64,000 bases of DNA from Nonomuraea turcica (GCF_030718205.1 NZ_JAUZQF010000006.1:248001-312000); one strand, 5' to 3'; shown: positions 40,597-49,031, counted from the stretch's first letter. A program made the numbers and translations. The notes: generated by a model from the sequence alone, not told the origin.

Positions 40597-40736
40597 TGTG
40601 GACAACCCTGTGGTCAAGCTGTGCACTACCGGCCCCAGGGTGTGAACGGCCTGTGGACGGGGCTGGGGATAACTCTTTCCGATATTCACCAAAGTGCCGC
40701 TGAGCTGGGAGAACAGTGTCCACCGGCTGTGGAGAA
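40597..40736. promoter_or_regulatory. Cluster of DnaA-box-like 9-mers upstream of dnaB
   Basis: TGTGGACAA (40597-40605) is the exact complement of the actinobacterial box TTGTCCACA. One-mismatch copies are TGTGGTCAA (40609-40617) and TGTGGAGAA (40728-40736). Weaker ones are TGTGGACGG (40652-40660) and TGGGGATAA (40664-40672). All have the same orientation. The region separates divergent dnaB and the MATE gene. Confidence 0.55.
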
Positions 40737-40780
40737 AAGAAAGTTTCGCCGACACAGCAGGTAAGGGCCATAATAGACAA

Positions 40781-42082
40781 ATGCTCATTACACCCAGAGA
40801 CCGGGAGATTCTGCGGCTGGCCGTACCGGCGTTCGGCGCGCTGGTGGCCGAGCCGCTCTTTCTTCTCGCCGACTACGCCATCGTCGGGCACGCGCTCGGC
40901 ACCACGGCGGTAGGCGCTCTGGGTGTGGCGGGCACGGTCCTGGCGGCGCTGATGAACCTGTGCGTCTTCCTCGCCTACGGCACGACGGCTGCCGTGGCCC
41001 GGCAGACCGGCGCGGGAGAGCATACGCGGGCGATGCGCAGCGGTGTGGACGGCATCTGGCTGGCGCTGGGCATCGGGGTCGCGCTGATCGCGGTGTTCTG
41101 GCCGCTCGCCCCCGCGGTCGTGGAGTTGTTCGGGGCGAGCGCGGGGCAGAGCGCGCAGGCCGTGACGTACCTGCGCATCAGTTTGCTGGGCGCGCCCGGC
41201 ATGCTGGTCGTGCTGGCGGGCACGGGCGTGCTGCGCGGACTGCAGGACACGGTCACGCCGCTGGTCGTGGCCATCGGCTCGTTCGCGCTCAACGCGGCGC
41301 TCAACGCCTGGTTCGTGCTGGGACTGGGGTGGGGTATCGCCGGGTCGGCGTGGGGCACCGTGCTGGCGCAGACGCTCGGTGGGGCCGTCTACCTGGTCGT
41401 GGTGGTCAAGGGTGCGCTGCGGCTCGGCACGCCCCTCACGCCCGGGCTGGCCGGGCTCAAGCAGGCAGGTACGGCGGGGTTCGCACTGTTCGTCCGCACC
41501 CTCTGCCTGCGGATGGTGGTGACCGTTGGCACGATGATCGCCACGAGGATGGGCGAGGCCGAACTGGCCGCGTACGCCCTCGCCACCCAGGTGTGGACGT
41601 TGCTCGCCTTCGCGCTGGACGCCATCGCCATCGCCGGCCAGGCCATCACGGGACGTGCGCTCGGGGCGGGAGACGTCGCCGCCACCAGGGCCGCGACCAA
41701 GCGCATGGTGCAGTGGGGCGTCTGGTCGGGGATCGTGTTCGGCCTGCTCGTGCTCGCCGCCGGGCCGGTGTTGCCGGGGTTGTTCGACGCCGAGCCGCGG
41801 GTCGCCGAGCTGCTGCTGGCCCTGTTGTGGCCGGTGGCGCTGTTCCAGCCGGTGTGCGGGGTGGTGTTCGTGCTCGACGGCGTGCTGATCGGCGCCGGCG
41901 ACCAGCGTTACCTGGCCTGGGCAGGGGTGTGGGCGACGCTGGCGTACTTGCCGGCTGCCTTCCTCGCCTCCGGCCTGGGCGTCGTCGTCCTGTGGTGCGC
42001 GCTGGGGGTGTGGATGATCGCGCGGCTGATCACCCTCGTACGCCGCGCCGCCGATGACGCCTGGCTGGTAACCGGGGCGTAG
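40781..42082 (+). CDS. MATE-family efflux transporter
   Basis: The 433-residue membrane protein has twelve hydrophobic segments in two related halves, starting LAVPAFGALVAEPLFLLADY, with GVLRGLQDTVTPL in the middle and second-half AIAIAGQAITGRALGAGD, typical of the DinF-like branch of MATE exporters. It expels cationic or hydrophobic compounds using an ion gradient. ATG 40781 was preferred to the upstream ATG 40694, whose extension is not conserved-looking. It is divergent from dnaB, an arrangement known in other actinomycetes. Confidence 0.92.
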   Translation: MLITPRDREILRLAVPAFGALVAEPLFLLADYAIVGHALGTTAVGALGVAGTVLAALMNLCVFLAYGTTAAVARQTGAGEHTRAMRSGVDGIWLALGIGVALIAVFWPLAPAVVELFGASAGQSAQAVTYLRISLLGAPGMLVVLAGTGVLRGLQDTVTPLVVAIGSFALNAALNAWFVLGLGWGIAGSAWGTVLAQTLGGAVYLVVVVKGALRLGTPLTPGLAGLKQAGTAGFALFVRTLCLRMVVTVGTMIATRMGEAELAAYALATQVWTLLAFALDAIAIAGQAITGRALGAGDVAATRAATKRMVQWGVWSGIVFGLLVLAAGPVLPGLFDAEPRVAELLLALLWPVALFQPVCGVVFVLDGVLIGAGDQRYLAWAGVWATLAYLPAAFLASGLGVVVLWCALGVWMIARLITLVRRAADDAWLVTGA

Positions 42083-42182
42083 GCGCCGTACGGCCTGCTA
42101 GTAACCGGGGCGTAATCGTCTCGTGCTTGCTGTTGTCCAAGTGGTGAGACATTGTGGGCGATGTCCCTGAGCGGGGTGTTCC

Positions 42183-43646
42183 TTGTCCACGATTCTGCGA
42201 CGACTGCCGCCTTCCGAAGCGACCGGCTTACGCACCGGCGCCCGGCACAGCCTGGCCGAGCTCTACCGCCCGGCGGACCTGGTGGTGCTCGGGCTCGGTG
42301 TGATGATCGGCGCGGGCATCTTCTCCATCGCCGGTCAGCAGGCCGCCACCACGGCCGGCCCCGGCGTGATCCTCTCCTTCATGATCGCGGGGATCGCCTG
42401 CCTGCTGGCCTGCCTGTGCTACGCCGAGCTGTCGTCCACGATGCCGACCTCGGGCAGCGCCTACACCTTCACCTACGTCATCTTCGGCGAGGTCTGGGCC
42501 TGGATCATCGGCTGGGCGCTGATCCTGGAGCTGCAGTTCGCCGTCGCCGTCGTGGCCAGGGCATGGGGCCTGATCGCGGTCGGCGCGATCGCCAACCTCG
42601 GCGTCCGCGTGCCGGATCCCGACCTCGTCGCCGACATCCTCGTGCTCGTGATCCTGGTGCTGCTCACCGGCATCGTGGCGCTGAGCGCCAGGGTCGGGTT
42701 GCGCGCGCTGTGGGTCATGGTGTCGGCCAAGCTGCTGGCCATCGGCGCGGTCATCGTCGTCGGCCTGCCGCACCTCGACGCCGCCAACTTCGGCGAGTTC
42801 TACGTGCCGCCCAAGACGTTGACGACCGCGCCGGCCACCGTGCTGGAGGTCCTTGTCGGCGAGAGCAGCGCCTTCGGCTGGTTCGGGATCTTCTCGGCGG
42901 CCTCGGCCATCGCGTTCGCGTACATCGGCTTCGACGTCGTGGCCACCGCCGCCGAGGAGACTGTCAACGCGCCGCGCGCGGTGCCCAGAGGCATGATCCG
43001 CAGCCTGGTGATCGCCACCGTCATCTACATCGCGGTGGCGCTGGTCATGATGGGCATGGTCTCGTACACGAAGATCTCGGTGGAGGCGCCGCTGGCCAGC
43101 GCGTTCCGCGCGGCCGGCGTCGGCTGGATGGCGCACGTCATCGACGTGGGCGCGGTGCTCGGGCTGACGACGGTGATCATCGTACTGATCGTGGGGCAGA
43201 CGCGGGTCTTGTTCTCCATGGCCCGCGACGGGCTGATCCCCCGGGGCCTGGCCATGGTCAGCCGCCGCTACCACACGCCGTCGCGGGTGACGCTGGTGAT
43301 CGGGCTGGTTGCGATCGTGCTGGCCGAGTTCGTGCCGGTACTCACGCTGCAGGAGCTCGTGGTGATCGGGACCCTGTTCGCGTTCGCGTTCGTGGCCGCC
43401 GGGGTGATCGTGATGCGGCGTCGCATGCCGCATCTGGAGCGTGGATTCCGCGTGCCGCTCTCGCCGCTGGTGCCGGCGCTCTCCCTGGTGGCCACGCTCT
43501 GGCTCATGGTGAACCTGCGGGTGCTGACCTGGGCGTACTTCGTCCTGTGGATGGCCTTCGGCCTGCTGGTCTACCTCGTGTACGGCCGCCGCCACAGCCT
43601 CCTGGGCCGCCCGGTCGAGACCCCACGCGGCCGCCACCGGCGCTAG
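42183..43646 (+). CDS. APC-superfamily amino acid permease
   Basis: The 487-residue permease has twelve or more membrane segments and the APC signature near helix 1, LVVLGLGVMIGAGIFSIAGQ (~35-54), followed by AELSSTMPTSGSAYTF (~85) and AFAYIGFDVVATAAEETVNA (~235-254). It resembles cationic amino acid transporter-type permeases. Translation appears to start at TTG 42183, with GAGCGGGG about 8 bases upstream; no in-frame ATG or GTG lies close upstream. It converges on the amino-acid ABC importer. Confidence 0.88.
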   Translation: MSTILRRLPPSEATGLRTGARHSLAELYRPADLVVLGLGVMIGAGIFSIAGQQAATTAGPGVILSFMIAGIACLLACLCYAELSSTMPTSGSAYTFTYVIFGEVWAWIIGWALILELQFAVAVVARAWGLIAVGAIANLGVRVPDPDLVADILVLVILVLLTGIVALSARVGLRALWVMVSAKLLAIGAVIVVGLPHLDAANFGEFYVPPKTLTTAPATVLEVLVGESSAFGWFGIFSAASAIAFAYIGFDVVATAAEETVNAPRAVPRGMIRSLVIATVIYIAVALVMMGMVSYTKISVEAPLASAFRAAGVGWMAHVIDVGAVLGLTTVIIVLIVGQTRVLFSMARDGLIPRGLAMVSRRYHTPSRVTLVIGLVAIVLAEFVPVLTLQELVVIGTLFAFAFVAAGVIVMRRRMPHLERGFRVPLSPLVPALSLVATLWLMVNLRVLTWAYFVLWMAFGLLVYLVYGRRHSLLGRPVETPRGRHRR

Positions 43647-44386
43647 AACCTCCTCGTCTCCAGCACGCTTCGCAGGAACTCCCTGGTCCTGGCGTTCTCG
43701 GGGTCCGTGAAGATCTTGTCCGCGGGCCCCTTCTCGAGCAGCACACCACCGTCGAGAAAGCACACCGTGTCCGAGATCTCGCGGCAGAAGCCCATCTCGT
43801 GCGTCGTCAGGATCATCGTCATGCCCGACTCCTTGAGCTCCCTGATGATCCCCAGCACCTCGACCACCAACTCGGGGTCGAGTGCCGAGGTCACCTCGTC
43901 GAGCAACATCAGCTTGGGCTGCGTGGCCAGCGCCCGGATGATGGCCACCCGCTGCTGCTGCCCGCCCGACAGCCGGTCGGGGTACGCCCGCGCCTTGTCC
44001 GCCAGCCCGAACCTGGCCAGCAGCTCGTGCGCCTGCTCCTCGGCCTGCTCCTTGGCCACGCGGTGCACCTGGCGGGGCGCGAGCGTGATGTTGTCCAGCA
44101 CCGTCATGTGCGGGAACAGGTTGAACGCCTGGAACACGATGCCCAGCCGCTTGCGCACGTCGTCGACGTTCACCCGGGGGTCGGTGATCTCCTCACCATC
44201 CAGGAAGATCATGCCGTCGTCCACCGTCTCCAGCAGGTTCACGCAGCGCAGCAATGTGGACTTGCCCGAGCCGGAGGCCCCGATCAGGCTCACGACCTCG
44301 TGCGGATGCACCTCCAGGTCGATGCCGCGCAGCACGTGGTGGCCGTGGAAGTTCTTCCACACCCCGTCGATCGTCAGAAGACTCAT
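43643..44386 (-). CDS. Polar amino acid ABC importer, ATP-binding protein
   Basis: The 247-residue ATPase has Walker A GASGSGKSTLLR (~36-47), Q-loop VFQAFNLFPHMTV, signature LSGGQQQRVAI (~140-150), Walker B LMLLDEVTSALDPE and the switch TTHEMGF, characteristic of GlnQ/HisP-type importers. ATG 44386 overlaps the permease stop (ATGA). The open frame continues far upstream inside the permease gene but is a shadow there. It ends convergently against the APC permease with a 4-base overlap. Confidence 0.95.
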   Translation of the reverse strand: MSLLTIDGVWKNFHGHHVLRGIDLEVHPHEVVSLIGASGSGKSTLLRCVNLLETVDDGMIFLDGEEITDPRVNVDDVRKRLGIVFQAFNLFPHMTVLDNITLAPRQVHRVAKEQAEEQAHELLARFGLADKARAYPDRLSGGQQQRVAIIRALATQPKLMLLDEVTSALDPELVVEVLGIIRELKESGMTMILTTHEMGFCREISDTVCFLDGGVLLEKGPADKIFTDPENARTREFLRSVLETRRF

Positions 44387-45222
44387 GCGCCCCGCCTCCT
44401 GCGGGTGCGGGCGGCCAGGTGGTCGGTGAGCCTGGCCATGGGGATGGTGAGCAGGATGAACAGCAGCGCCGCCGCCAGATAAGGCGTGTAGTTGAACGTG
44501 CTGGCGACGTGGATCTGCGCCTGCCTGAGCGCCTCGAGCGGGCCGATGGTGGCCACCAGCGCCGTGTCCTTCTGCAGCGAGACGAAGTCGTTCAGCAGCG
44601 GCGGCACGACCCTGCGGGTGGCCTGCGGCAACACCACGAACCGCATGGTCTTGGCATGGCTCAGCCCGAGCGAGCGGGCCGCCGCGACCTGGCTCGGGTG
44701 GATGGACTCGATGCCGGAGCGGAACACCTCGGCCACGTACGCGCCGTACGACAACGTCAGCGCGATGATGCCCAGCGTCGCCAAATCGGACGGAATGCCC
44801 TGCAGCCTGAGCGCCGGCAGCCCAAACCCGATCAGGTAGATCACCAGGATGGTCGGCACGCCGCGGAAGACGTCGGTGTAGAGCGTGGCCAGCGCTCTGA
44901 CGGGGAAGAACGCAGGCGTCTTGATCCCCCTGGCCAGCGCCACCAGCAGCCCGACCACCAGGATCAGCACCTCGGCGATCAGGAAGATCTTGACGTTGAG
45001 CAGGAACCCGCTCAGCACGTCCGGCCACGCCGAAACGAACCACTCGGCGTTGAAGAACGTCTCCCGCACCCGCGGCCAGCCCGGCGAGCTCGTCACGGCC
45101 CACACGACCAGGACGATGAACAGCAGCGTCGAGGCCGTCGCGATGGAGGCCGAGCGGCGGGCGTACGACCTGCGTACCTGCTCACGCTGGAGTTGCCGCT
45201 CGGATTTGACCAAGTCGCTCAT
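44383..45222 (-). CDS. Polar amino acid ABC importer, permease
   Basis: From ATG 45222 the product is 279 residues with about five membrane segments after a charged N-terminus. It has the HisM/GlnP motif LPQATRRVVPPLLNDFVSLQKDTAL..., including the EAA-like loop SQVAAARSLGLSHAKTMRFV (~190-209). ATG 45222 overlaps the stop of the binding-protein gene; the in-frame earlier start at 45258 would lie inside that gene. One permease species suggests a homodimer. Confidence 0.94.
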   Translation of the reverse strand: MSDLVKSERQLQREQVRRSYARRSASIATASTLLFIVLVVWAVTSSPGWPRVRETFFNAEWFVSAWPDVLSGFLLNVKIFLIAEVLILVVGLLVALARGIKTPAFFPVRALATLYTDVFRGVPTILVIYLIGFGLPALRLQGIPSDLATLGIIALTLSYGAYVAEVFRSGIESIHPSQVAAARSLGLSHAKTMRFVVLPQATRRVVPPLLNDFVSLQKDTALVATIGPLEALRQAQIHVASTFNYTPYLAAALLFILLTIPMARLTDHLAARTRRRRGA

Positions 45223-46076
45223 TTCAGCTCGGGAGCGCCCACGGCCGAGCCGAGCCACTGCTGTTCGATCTTGGCCAGCTCACCCTTGGACTTCAGCGCG
45301 TCCACGGCCTTGTCCACGCACGGCTTGAGCGCGCTGCCCTTCTCCATGACCAGCCCGAACTCCTCGGGCGTGCCGCCCGTCGAGCTGAACTGGCCCACGA
45401 TCTTGGAGTCTTCCACCTGCGCGGCCGTCACGTAGAACGCCGTCGGCAGGTCCACGACCAGCGCGTCCACCTGCTTGTTCTTCAGCGCGTTCACGGCGTC
45501 GATCTGCTCGTTGTACACGTTAGGGTCGTCCGCCGGCTGGATGATCTCCTTGACGGCGGACAGCGAGGTCGTGCCCACCTGTACGCCGATCTTCGCGTCC
45601 TTCAGCTCGGCCAGGCTCTTGGCCCCGGCGTACTTACCGCCCTCAATGGCCACGACAGCCTGCTTGACCGTGTAGTAGCCCTTGCTGAAGTCGACCGCCT
45701 GAGCCCGCTCAGGAGTGATCGACACCTGGTTGATGTCGAAGTCGAACTGCTTCTCACCGGGCGCGAACGCGGAATCGAACTTGACGGTGCTCCACTGCAC
45801 CTCGCTCCGATCGAAGCCGAGCTCCCCCGCCACGGCAAAGGCCACAGCACCCTCGAAGCCCTGCCCGTTGCTCGGGTCGTCGTCCTTGAACCACGGCTCG
45901 AACGCCGGTTTGTCCGTCCCGATCGTCAGCTTTCCGGGATTGATGAGTGCGAGCTGCTCCTTGGTGCAGGCAGTGGACGTCGCCGGACTGGCTGACGTCG
46001 TGCTCGCCGTGTTGTCCACAGGTGCACAACCGACGACCGCCACGGCCAACGCAAGCAGCATGAAGGAACGGGCCAT
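45219..46076 (-). CDS. Polar amino acid ABC importer, solute-binding lipoprotein
   Basis: The 285-residue protein has a lipoprotein signal (SFMLLALAVAVVGC, lipidated Cys near residue 17), a Ser/Thr linker and the SBP_bac_3 fold: GKLTIGTDKPAFEPWFKDDD, FDFDINQVSITPERAQAVDF and the hinge region IGVQVGTTSLSAVKEI. It should capture a polar amino acid outside the membrane for the coupled permease/ATPase. Three genes overlap head to tail by 4 bases each, giving one translation-coupled operon. Confidence 0.95.
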   Translation of the reverse strand: MARSFMLLALAVAVVGCAPVDNTASTTSASPATSTACTKEQLALINPGKLTIGTDKPAFEPWFKDDDPSNGQGFEGAVAFAVAGELGFDRSEVQWSTVKFDSAFAPGEKQFDFDINQVSITPERAQAVDFSKGYYTVKQAVVAIEGGKYAGAKSLAELKDAKIGVQVGTTSLSAVKEIIQPADDPNVYNEQIDAVNALKNKQVDALVVDLPTAFYVTAAQVEDSKIVGQFSSTGGTPEEFGLVMEKGSALKPCVDKAVDALKSKGELAKIEQQWLGSAVGAPELK

Positions 46077-46270
46077 GGCCTTGCCTCCAGGGGGAAACGT
46101 GCTAAGAACTAAGGCATTCTATGCTGCATCTGCCACGGCAATCGGCCAGGCTGGGCTCGCGTAACGGCGCTCAGCCGGTGAAGGGTCAGAGGCCGTTCCC
46201 TGGAGGGCCATCAGCCGAAGTCCGGCGAGTGGCGGGCCACGGCACCGCGTAACAAAGAAAAGGGCGAGCG

Positions 46271-46424
46271 ACCACGGCGGCGCAACAGACCACGGCGCTG
46301 TAACAGACCACGGCGGCGCAACAGACCACGGTGCTGCAACAGACCACGGCGGCGCAACAGACCACGGTGCTGCAACAGACCACGGCGGCGCAACAGACCA
46401 CGGTGCTGCAACAGACCACGGCCG
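46271..46424. repeat. Tandem repeat of alternating 18-mers (36-bp period)
   Basis: Eight contiguous 18-base units run from 46271 to 46414, followed by a partial ninth. Two versions alternate: ACCACGGCGGCGCAACAG and ACCACGGTGCTGCAACAG; unit 2 is a variant (GCGCTGTAA). The true period is therefore 36 bp, about four copies. Near-identity among units implies recent expansion. There are no spacers, so it is not CRISPR. Confidence 0.95.
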
Positions 46425-46430
46425 CACATG

Positions 46431-46461
46431 AAAAGGGCCCCGCTCCTGACGGAGGGGGCCC
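46431..46461 (-). terminator. Intrinsic terminator of the rpsF-ssb-rpsR-rplI group
   Basis: On the minus strand a GC-rich hairpin (GGGCCCC-C-CTCC, loop GTCA, GGAG-C-GGGGCCC) ends in TTTT, 16 bases after the rplI stop. Confidence 0.82.
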
Positions 46462-46476
46462 TGATCACACAACGGG

Positions 46477-46923
46477 TCAGCCCGCGACGACCTCAACATC
46501 CACAGAGGCGGAAACCTCGGGGTGGAGCTTGACGGTGACGCGGTGGGCGCCGACGCTCTTGATCGGGTTGGGGATCTCGATGCGGCGGCGGTCGAGCTGG
46601 GGCCCGCCTGCGGCCTTGACCGCGTCGGCGATGTCGCCCGTCGTGATCGAGCCGAACAGGCGGCCGGACTCACCCGCGCGGGTGGTCAGGCGCACCCGCA
46701 GGGCGCCGAGCTGGCCGGCGACCTCCTTGGCGGTGCCCAGGTCGCGGATCTCGCGGGCGTCACGAGCCTTCTGGAGGGTCTCGATCTGCTTCTCGGCCCC
46801 GCGGGTCCAGCGCATGGCGAAGCCACGCGGAATGAGGTAGTTACGGCCGTAGCCGTCCTTGACCTCGACGACGTCGCCAGGGGCGCCGAGGCCGGAGACC
46901 TCGTTGGTGAGGATGAGCTTCAT
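46477..46923 (-). CDS. rplI: Large-subunit ribosomal protein bL9
   Basis: The 148-residue protein has the bL9 N-terminal signature LTNEVSGLGAPGDVVEVKDG followed by GYGRNYLIPRGFAM, the long connecting helix (~42-75) and the C-terminal rRNA-binding domain (LFGSITTGDIADAV, KSVGAHRVTVKLHPEV). It is the last gene of the conserved rpsF-ssb-rpsR-rplI group; a strong terminator follows. Confidence 0.98.
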   Translation of the reverse strand: MKLILTNEVSGLGAPGDVVEVKDGYGRNYLIPRGFAMRWTRGAEKQIETLQKARDAREIRDLGTAKEVAGQLGALRVRLTTRAGESGRLFGSITTGDIADAVKAAGGPQLDRRRIEIPNPIKSVGAHRVTVKLHPEVSASVDVEVVAG

Positions 46924-46938
46924 ATCGACAAGTCCTCC

Positions 46939-47175
46939 TTAGCGCGCGGTGCTCGTGTAGGGCAGCAGGGCCACCTCACGGGCGTTCTTGATCGCGGTCG
47001 CCACGTCGCGCTGGTGCTGGGTGCAGTTGCCCGTCACCCGGCGCGCACGGATCTTGCCGCGGTCGGAGATGAACTTCCGCAGCAGCGCCGTGTCCTTGTA
47101 GTCGACGTAGGAGATCTTGTCGTGGCAGAACAGGCAAACCTTCTTCTTGGGCTTGCGCAGTGCCGGCTTAGCCAT
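46939..47175 (-). CDS. rpsR: Small-subunit ribosomal protein bS18
   Basis: The 78-residue protein has the conserved VDYKDTALLRKFISDRGKIR core and the TGNCTQHQRDVATAIK segment. It carries CLFC near residues 14-17 and another Cys in TGNC, so it looks like the zinc-binding C+ form; actinomycetes often also keep a C- copy elsewhere for zinc starvation. It lies 15 bases upstream of rplI and 63 bases after ssb. Confidence 0.97.
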   Translation of the reverse strand: MAKPALRKPKKKVCLFCHDKISYVDYKDTALLRKFISDRGKIRARRVTGNCTQHQRDVATAIKNAREVALLPYTSTAR

Positions 47176-47238
47176 CGTGGTGCTCCTTTCAGAGCCCCGC
47201 CTTTGGGGCGGGAATGGACTCGGACTTGTGGATGTGGA

Positions 47239-47805
47239 CTAGAAGGGAGGCTCGTCGCTGAAGTCGTTGCCGCCGCCGCCGCCGAAGCCGCCGCCGCTGG
47301 CCTGCTGGCCACCGCCGCCGTAGTTGCCGCCGCCACCACCCTGGTAGCCGCCGCCCCCCTGGGGCGGGGCGGGGGTCGCGGAGGCCCACGGGTCGTCGGC
47401 CGGACCGCCGCCGAAGCCGCCGCCGCCACCGCCCTGACGGGAGGTGCGGTTGACCTTGGCGGTGGCGTTGCGCAGGGACGGGCCGACCTCGTCGACCTCG
47501 ACCTCGTAGACCGTGCGCTTCTCGCCTTCCTTGGTCTCGTAAGACCGCTGCTTGAGCCGCCCCTGCACGATGACCCGCATGCCGCGCTGGAGGCTCTCGG
47601 CGGCGTTCTCCGCCGCCTGCCGCCACACGTTGCAGGTCAGAAAGAGGCTCTCGCCATCCTTCCACTCGTTGGTCTGGCGATCCATGAACCGCGGAGTGGA
47701 TGCGATGCGGAATCGAGCCACCGCTTGCCCCGTCGGGGTAAAGCGCAGCTCCGGGTCGTCGACGAGATTGCCGACGATGGTGATTACGGTGTCGCCTGCT
47801 GCCAT
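47239..47805 (-). CDS. ssb: Single-stranded DNA-binding protein
   Basis: The 188-residue protein has an OB fold in the first ~115 residues (DTVITIVGNLVDDPELRFTP, FRIASTPRFMDR, LFLTCNVWRQAAENAAESLQ, GMRVIVQGRLKQRSYETKEG). A long Gly-rich flexible linker follows and the acidic tip DFSDEPPF ends the protein, the standard tail that recruits repair and replication partners. It sits between rpsF and rpsR as in most bacteria. Confidence 0.98.
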   Translation of the reverse strand: MAAGDTVITIVGNLVDDPELRFTPTGQAVARFRIASTPRFMDRQTNEWKDGESLFLTCNVWRQAAENAAESLQRGMRVIVQGRLKQRSYETKEGEKRTVYEVEVDEVGPSLRNATAKVNRTSRQGGGGGGFGGGPADDPWASATPAPPQGGGGYQGGGGGNYGGGGQQASGGGFGGGGGNDFSDEPPF

Positions 47806-47883
47806 GGCTAGCGCTCGCCTTCCTGCACGCCTTCGCTTGGGTTACGGCTCAGACTACGGGTGTTCCCCGACAAAAAGCCGGGG

Positions 47884-48174
47884 TTAGTGCACGTCCGGAC
47901 GCAGGACCTTGGTGCGCAGGATGCCCTCGTTGAGGTTCATCTGGCGGTCGAGCTCCTTGACCGTCGCGGGCTCCGCCGACAGGTCGATGACGGCGTAGAT
48001 GCCCTCGGACTTCTTGTTGATGTCGTAGGCGAGCCGGCGACGGCCCCAGACGTCGACCTTCTCCACGGTGCCGCCGTCATTGCGGACCACGGTGAGGAAC
48101 TGGTCGAGGGACGGCGCGACGGTGCGCTCATCGAGCGAAGGGTCCAGGATGACCATTACTTCGTAACGACGCAT
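47884..48174 (-). CDS. rpsF: Small-subunit ribosomal protein bS6
   Basis: The 96-residue protein starts MRRYEVMVILDPSLDERTVA and contains VDVWGRRRLAYDINKKSEGI, both diagnostic for bS6. The start ATG 48174 is preferred; an in-frame extension to 48285 has no conservation. It heads the rpsF-ssb-rpsR-rplI group, which is divergent from a small membrane protein gene. Confidence 0.98.
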   Translation of the reverse strand: MRRYEVMVILDPSLDERTVAPSLDQFLTVVRNDGGTVEKVDVWGRRRLAYDINKKSEGIYAVIDLSAEPATVKELDRQMNLNEGILRTKVLRPDVH

Positions 48175-48364
48175 GCGGACTCCAACCTCCTCTGGACTCT
48201 TGCGGTCACGACGCTCTGCCGTGACAGGAGGACGCTGACGTTTGGACCGGGGCACCCACTTCGGTGCCTCGGGGCGACGGGTCACCCATCACAACGCAGC
48301 TTGTCCAGGTTACCAGCCACGAGTACGTGGGAAGGCCTCTAGGAAACCTAAGGGGGTGGTGGCT

Positions 48365-48679
48365 GTGCCACATGTGCTCCAACCCTCCGAGAGGGAGCGG
48401 TTCAGGCTCACGCTCAACACGGACGGACGTTCACACCCCGTCGAGAACGTCCTGGCCGTCGTCACATTCGTGTGCGGCGTCGTAGCGTTCGTCTCGACGT
48501 TCTGGACCTCCGCGCACGCCATCTCGGCCTGGTTCGGCACATTCGGCTTCGGCGTGGGTCTCTACTCTCAATACCTCTCCGCGACCACGCCGCAACGTTC
48601 GCTCAACATCGTCGGACTCGTGGGATCGTTCGTGGGGGCCGCGCTCGGCATCGCCCACGGCGGATTCCTCCCCCACTGA
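48365..48679 (+). CDS. Small conserved-looking membrane protein
   Basis: The 104-residue protein (start GTG 48365, AAGGGGG 8 bases upstream) has a hydrophilic N-terminus and three hydrophobic segments: NVLAVVTFVCGVVAFVSTFW (~30-49), AISAWFGTFGFGVGLYSQYL (~53-72) and LNIVGLVGSFVGAALGIAHG (~80-99). No function is recognised. It is divergent from rpsF and ends with a hairpin terminator 6 bases after the stop. Confidence 0.7.
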   Translation: MPHVLQPSERERFRLTLNTDGRSHPVENVLAVVTFVCGVVAFVSTFWTSAHAISAWFGTFGFGVGLYSQYLSATTPQRSLNIVGLVGSFVGAALGIAHGGFLPH

Positions 48680-48685
48680 CGAGGG

Positions 48686-48718
48686 ACGGCCCCGGTTCCA
48701 TGGGAATTCCGGGGCCGT
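48686..48718 (+). terminator. Hairpin terminator between convergent small genes
   Basis: ACGGCCCCGG (48686-48695) pairs perfectly with CCGGGGCCGT (48709-48718) around a 13-base loop, followed by TCT. It separates the 104-residue and 58-residue membrane protein genes and can serve both. Confidence 0.75.
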
Positions 48719-48731
48719 TCTCCTGTGTCGT

Positions 48732-48908
48732 TCATCCAATGTGCAGATCTATGCCGAGCAGGACCAGGAACCAGAGGAACACCGCGAGCAACGCCTCCGC
48801 GAGGTCCCTCAGCAGCCCGACCGTGATGTAGTCGTAGACCCAGGCCACGTAGATCCCGATCGCCACGTAAATGAATAAGATCAGCGCCCGCCAGCGCCAG
48901 CCTGCCAT
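48732..48908 (-). CDS. 58-residue membrane protein
   Basis: From ATG 48908, preceded by GAGGAG at 7-base spacing, the peptide starts MAGWRWRALILFIYVAIGIY and has two hydrophobic segments (~8-24 and ~36-52, ALLAVFLWFLVLLGIDL). The hydrophobic pattern, ribosome-binding site and convergent terminator support a real gene; function unknown. The frame is open well upstream only as an antisense shadow of the endonuclease gene. Confidence 0.65.
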   Translation of the reverse strand: MAGWRWRALILFIYVAIGIYVAWVYDYITVGLLRDLAEALLAVFLWFLVLLGIDLHIG

Positions 48909-49031
48909 ATCGTTTCTCCTCGGGTAGGGGGCGCCTTGCGACTGCCCTGACGCTGTCAGAGCAAACGCGCTCATGGTCGCGCTCGCACGGGGCTCCGCCC
49001 CAGGCTCGCCCCTCCGGTTAAGCTCGGGGGC

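Larger units (their letters stand above)
46077..46476. other. 400-base intergenic stretch between the ABC importer and rplI
   Basis: It contains no gene I can support. The left part (46077-46270) includes the importer promoter; an 18/36-bp tandem repeat occupies 46271-46424 and the rplI terminator 46431-46461, both listed separately. Open frames crossing the repeat encode only simple repeats. Confidence 0.6.

Noticed and set aside
40497..40780. Chromosomal oriC
   Set aside because: There is no dnaA or dnaN-recF pair next to it and the box number is far below that of actinobacterial origins; more likely a regulatory or titration cluster.
42183..42191. TTGTCCACG, one base off a DnaA box, at the APC permease start
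   Set aside because: Part of the coding start; single site.
42152..44482. 776-codon open frame across the APC permease and ABC ATPase regions
   Set aside because: It crosses two well-supported genes in another frame; composition is typical of a shadow.
46012..46020. Exact DnaA box TTGTCCACA near the start of the solute-binding protein gene
   Set aside because: It lies inside coding sequence and is isolated; probably codon-driven chance.
46271..46424. CRISPR array
   Set aside because: Units are contiguous with no spacers, and no cas genes are in the window.
46186..46840. Repeat-encoded peptides (Thr/Gln-rich or Val/Cys-rich) across the tandem repeat
   Set aside because: No start context, no family; the frames exist only because the 18-base unit is a multiple of 3.
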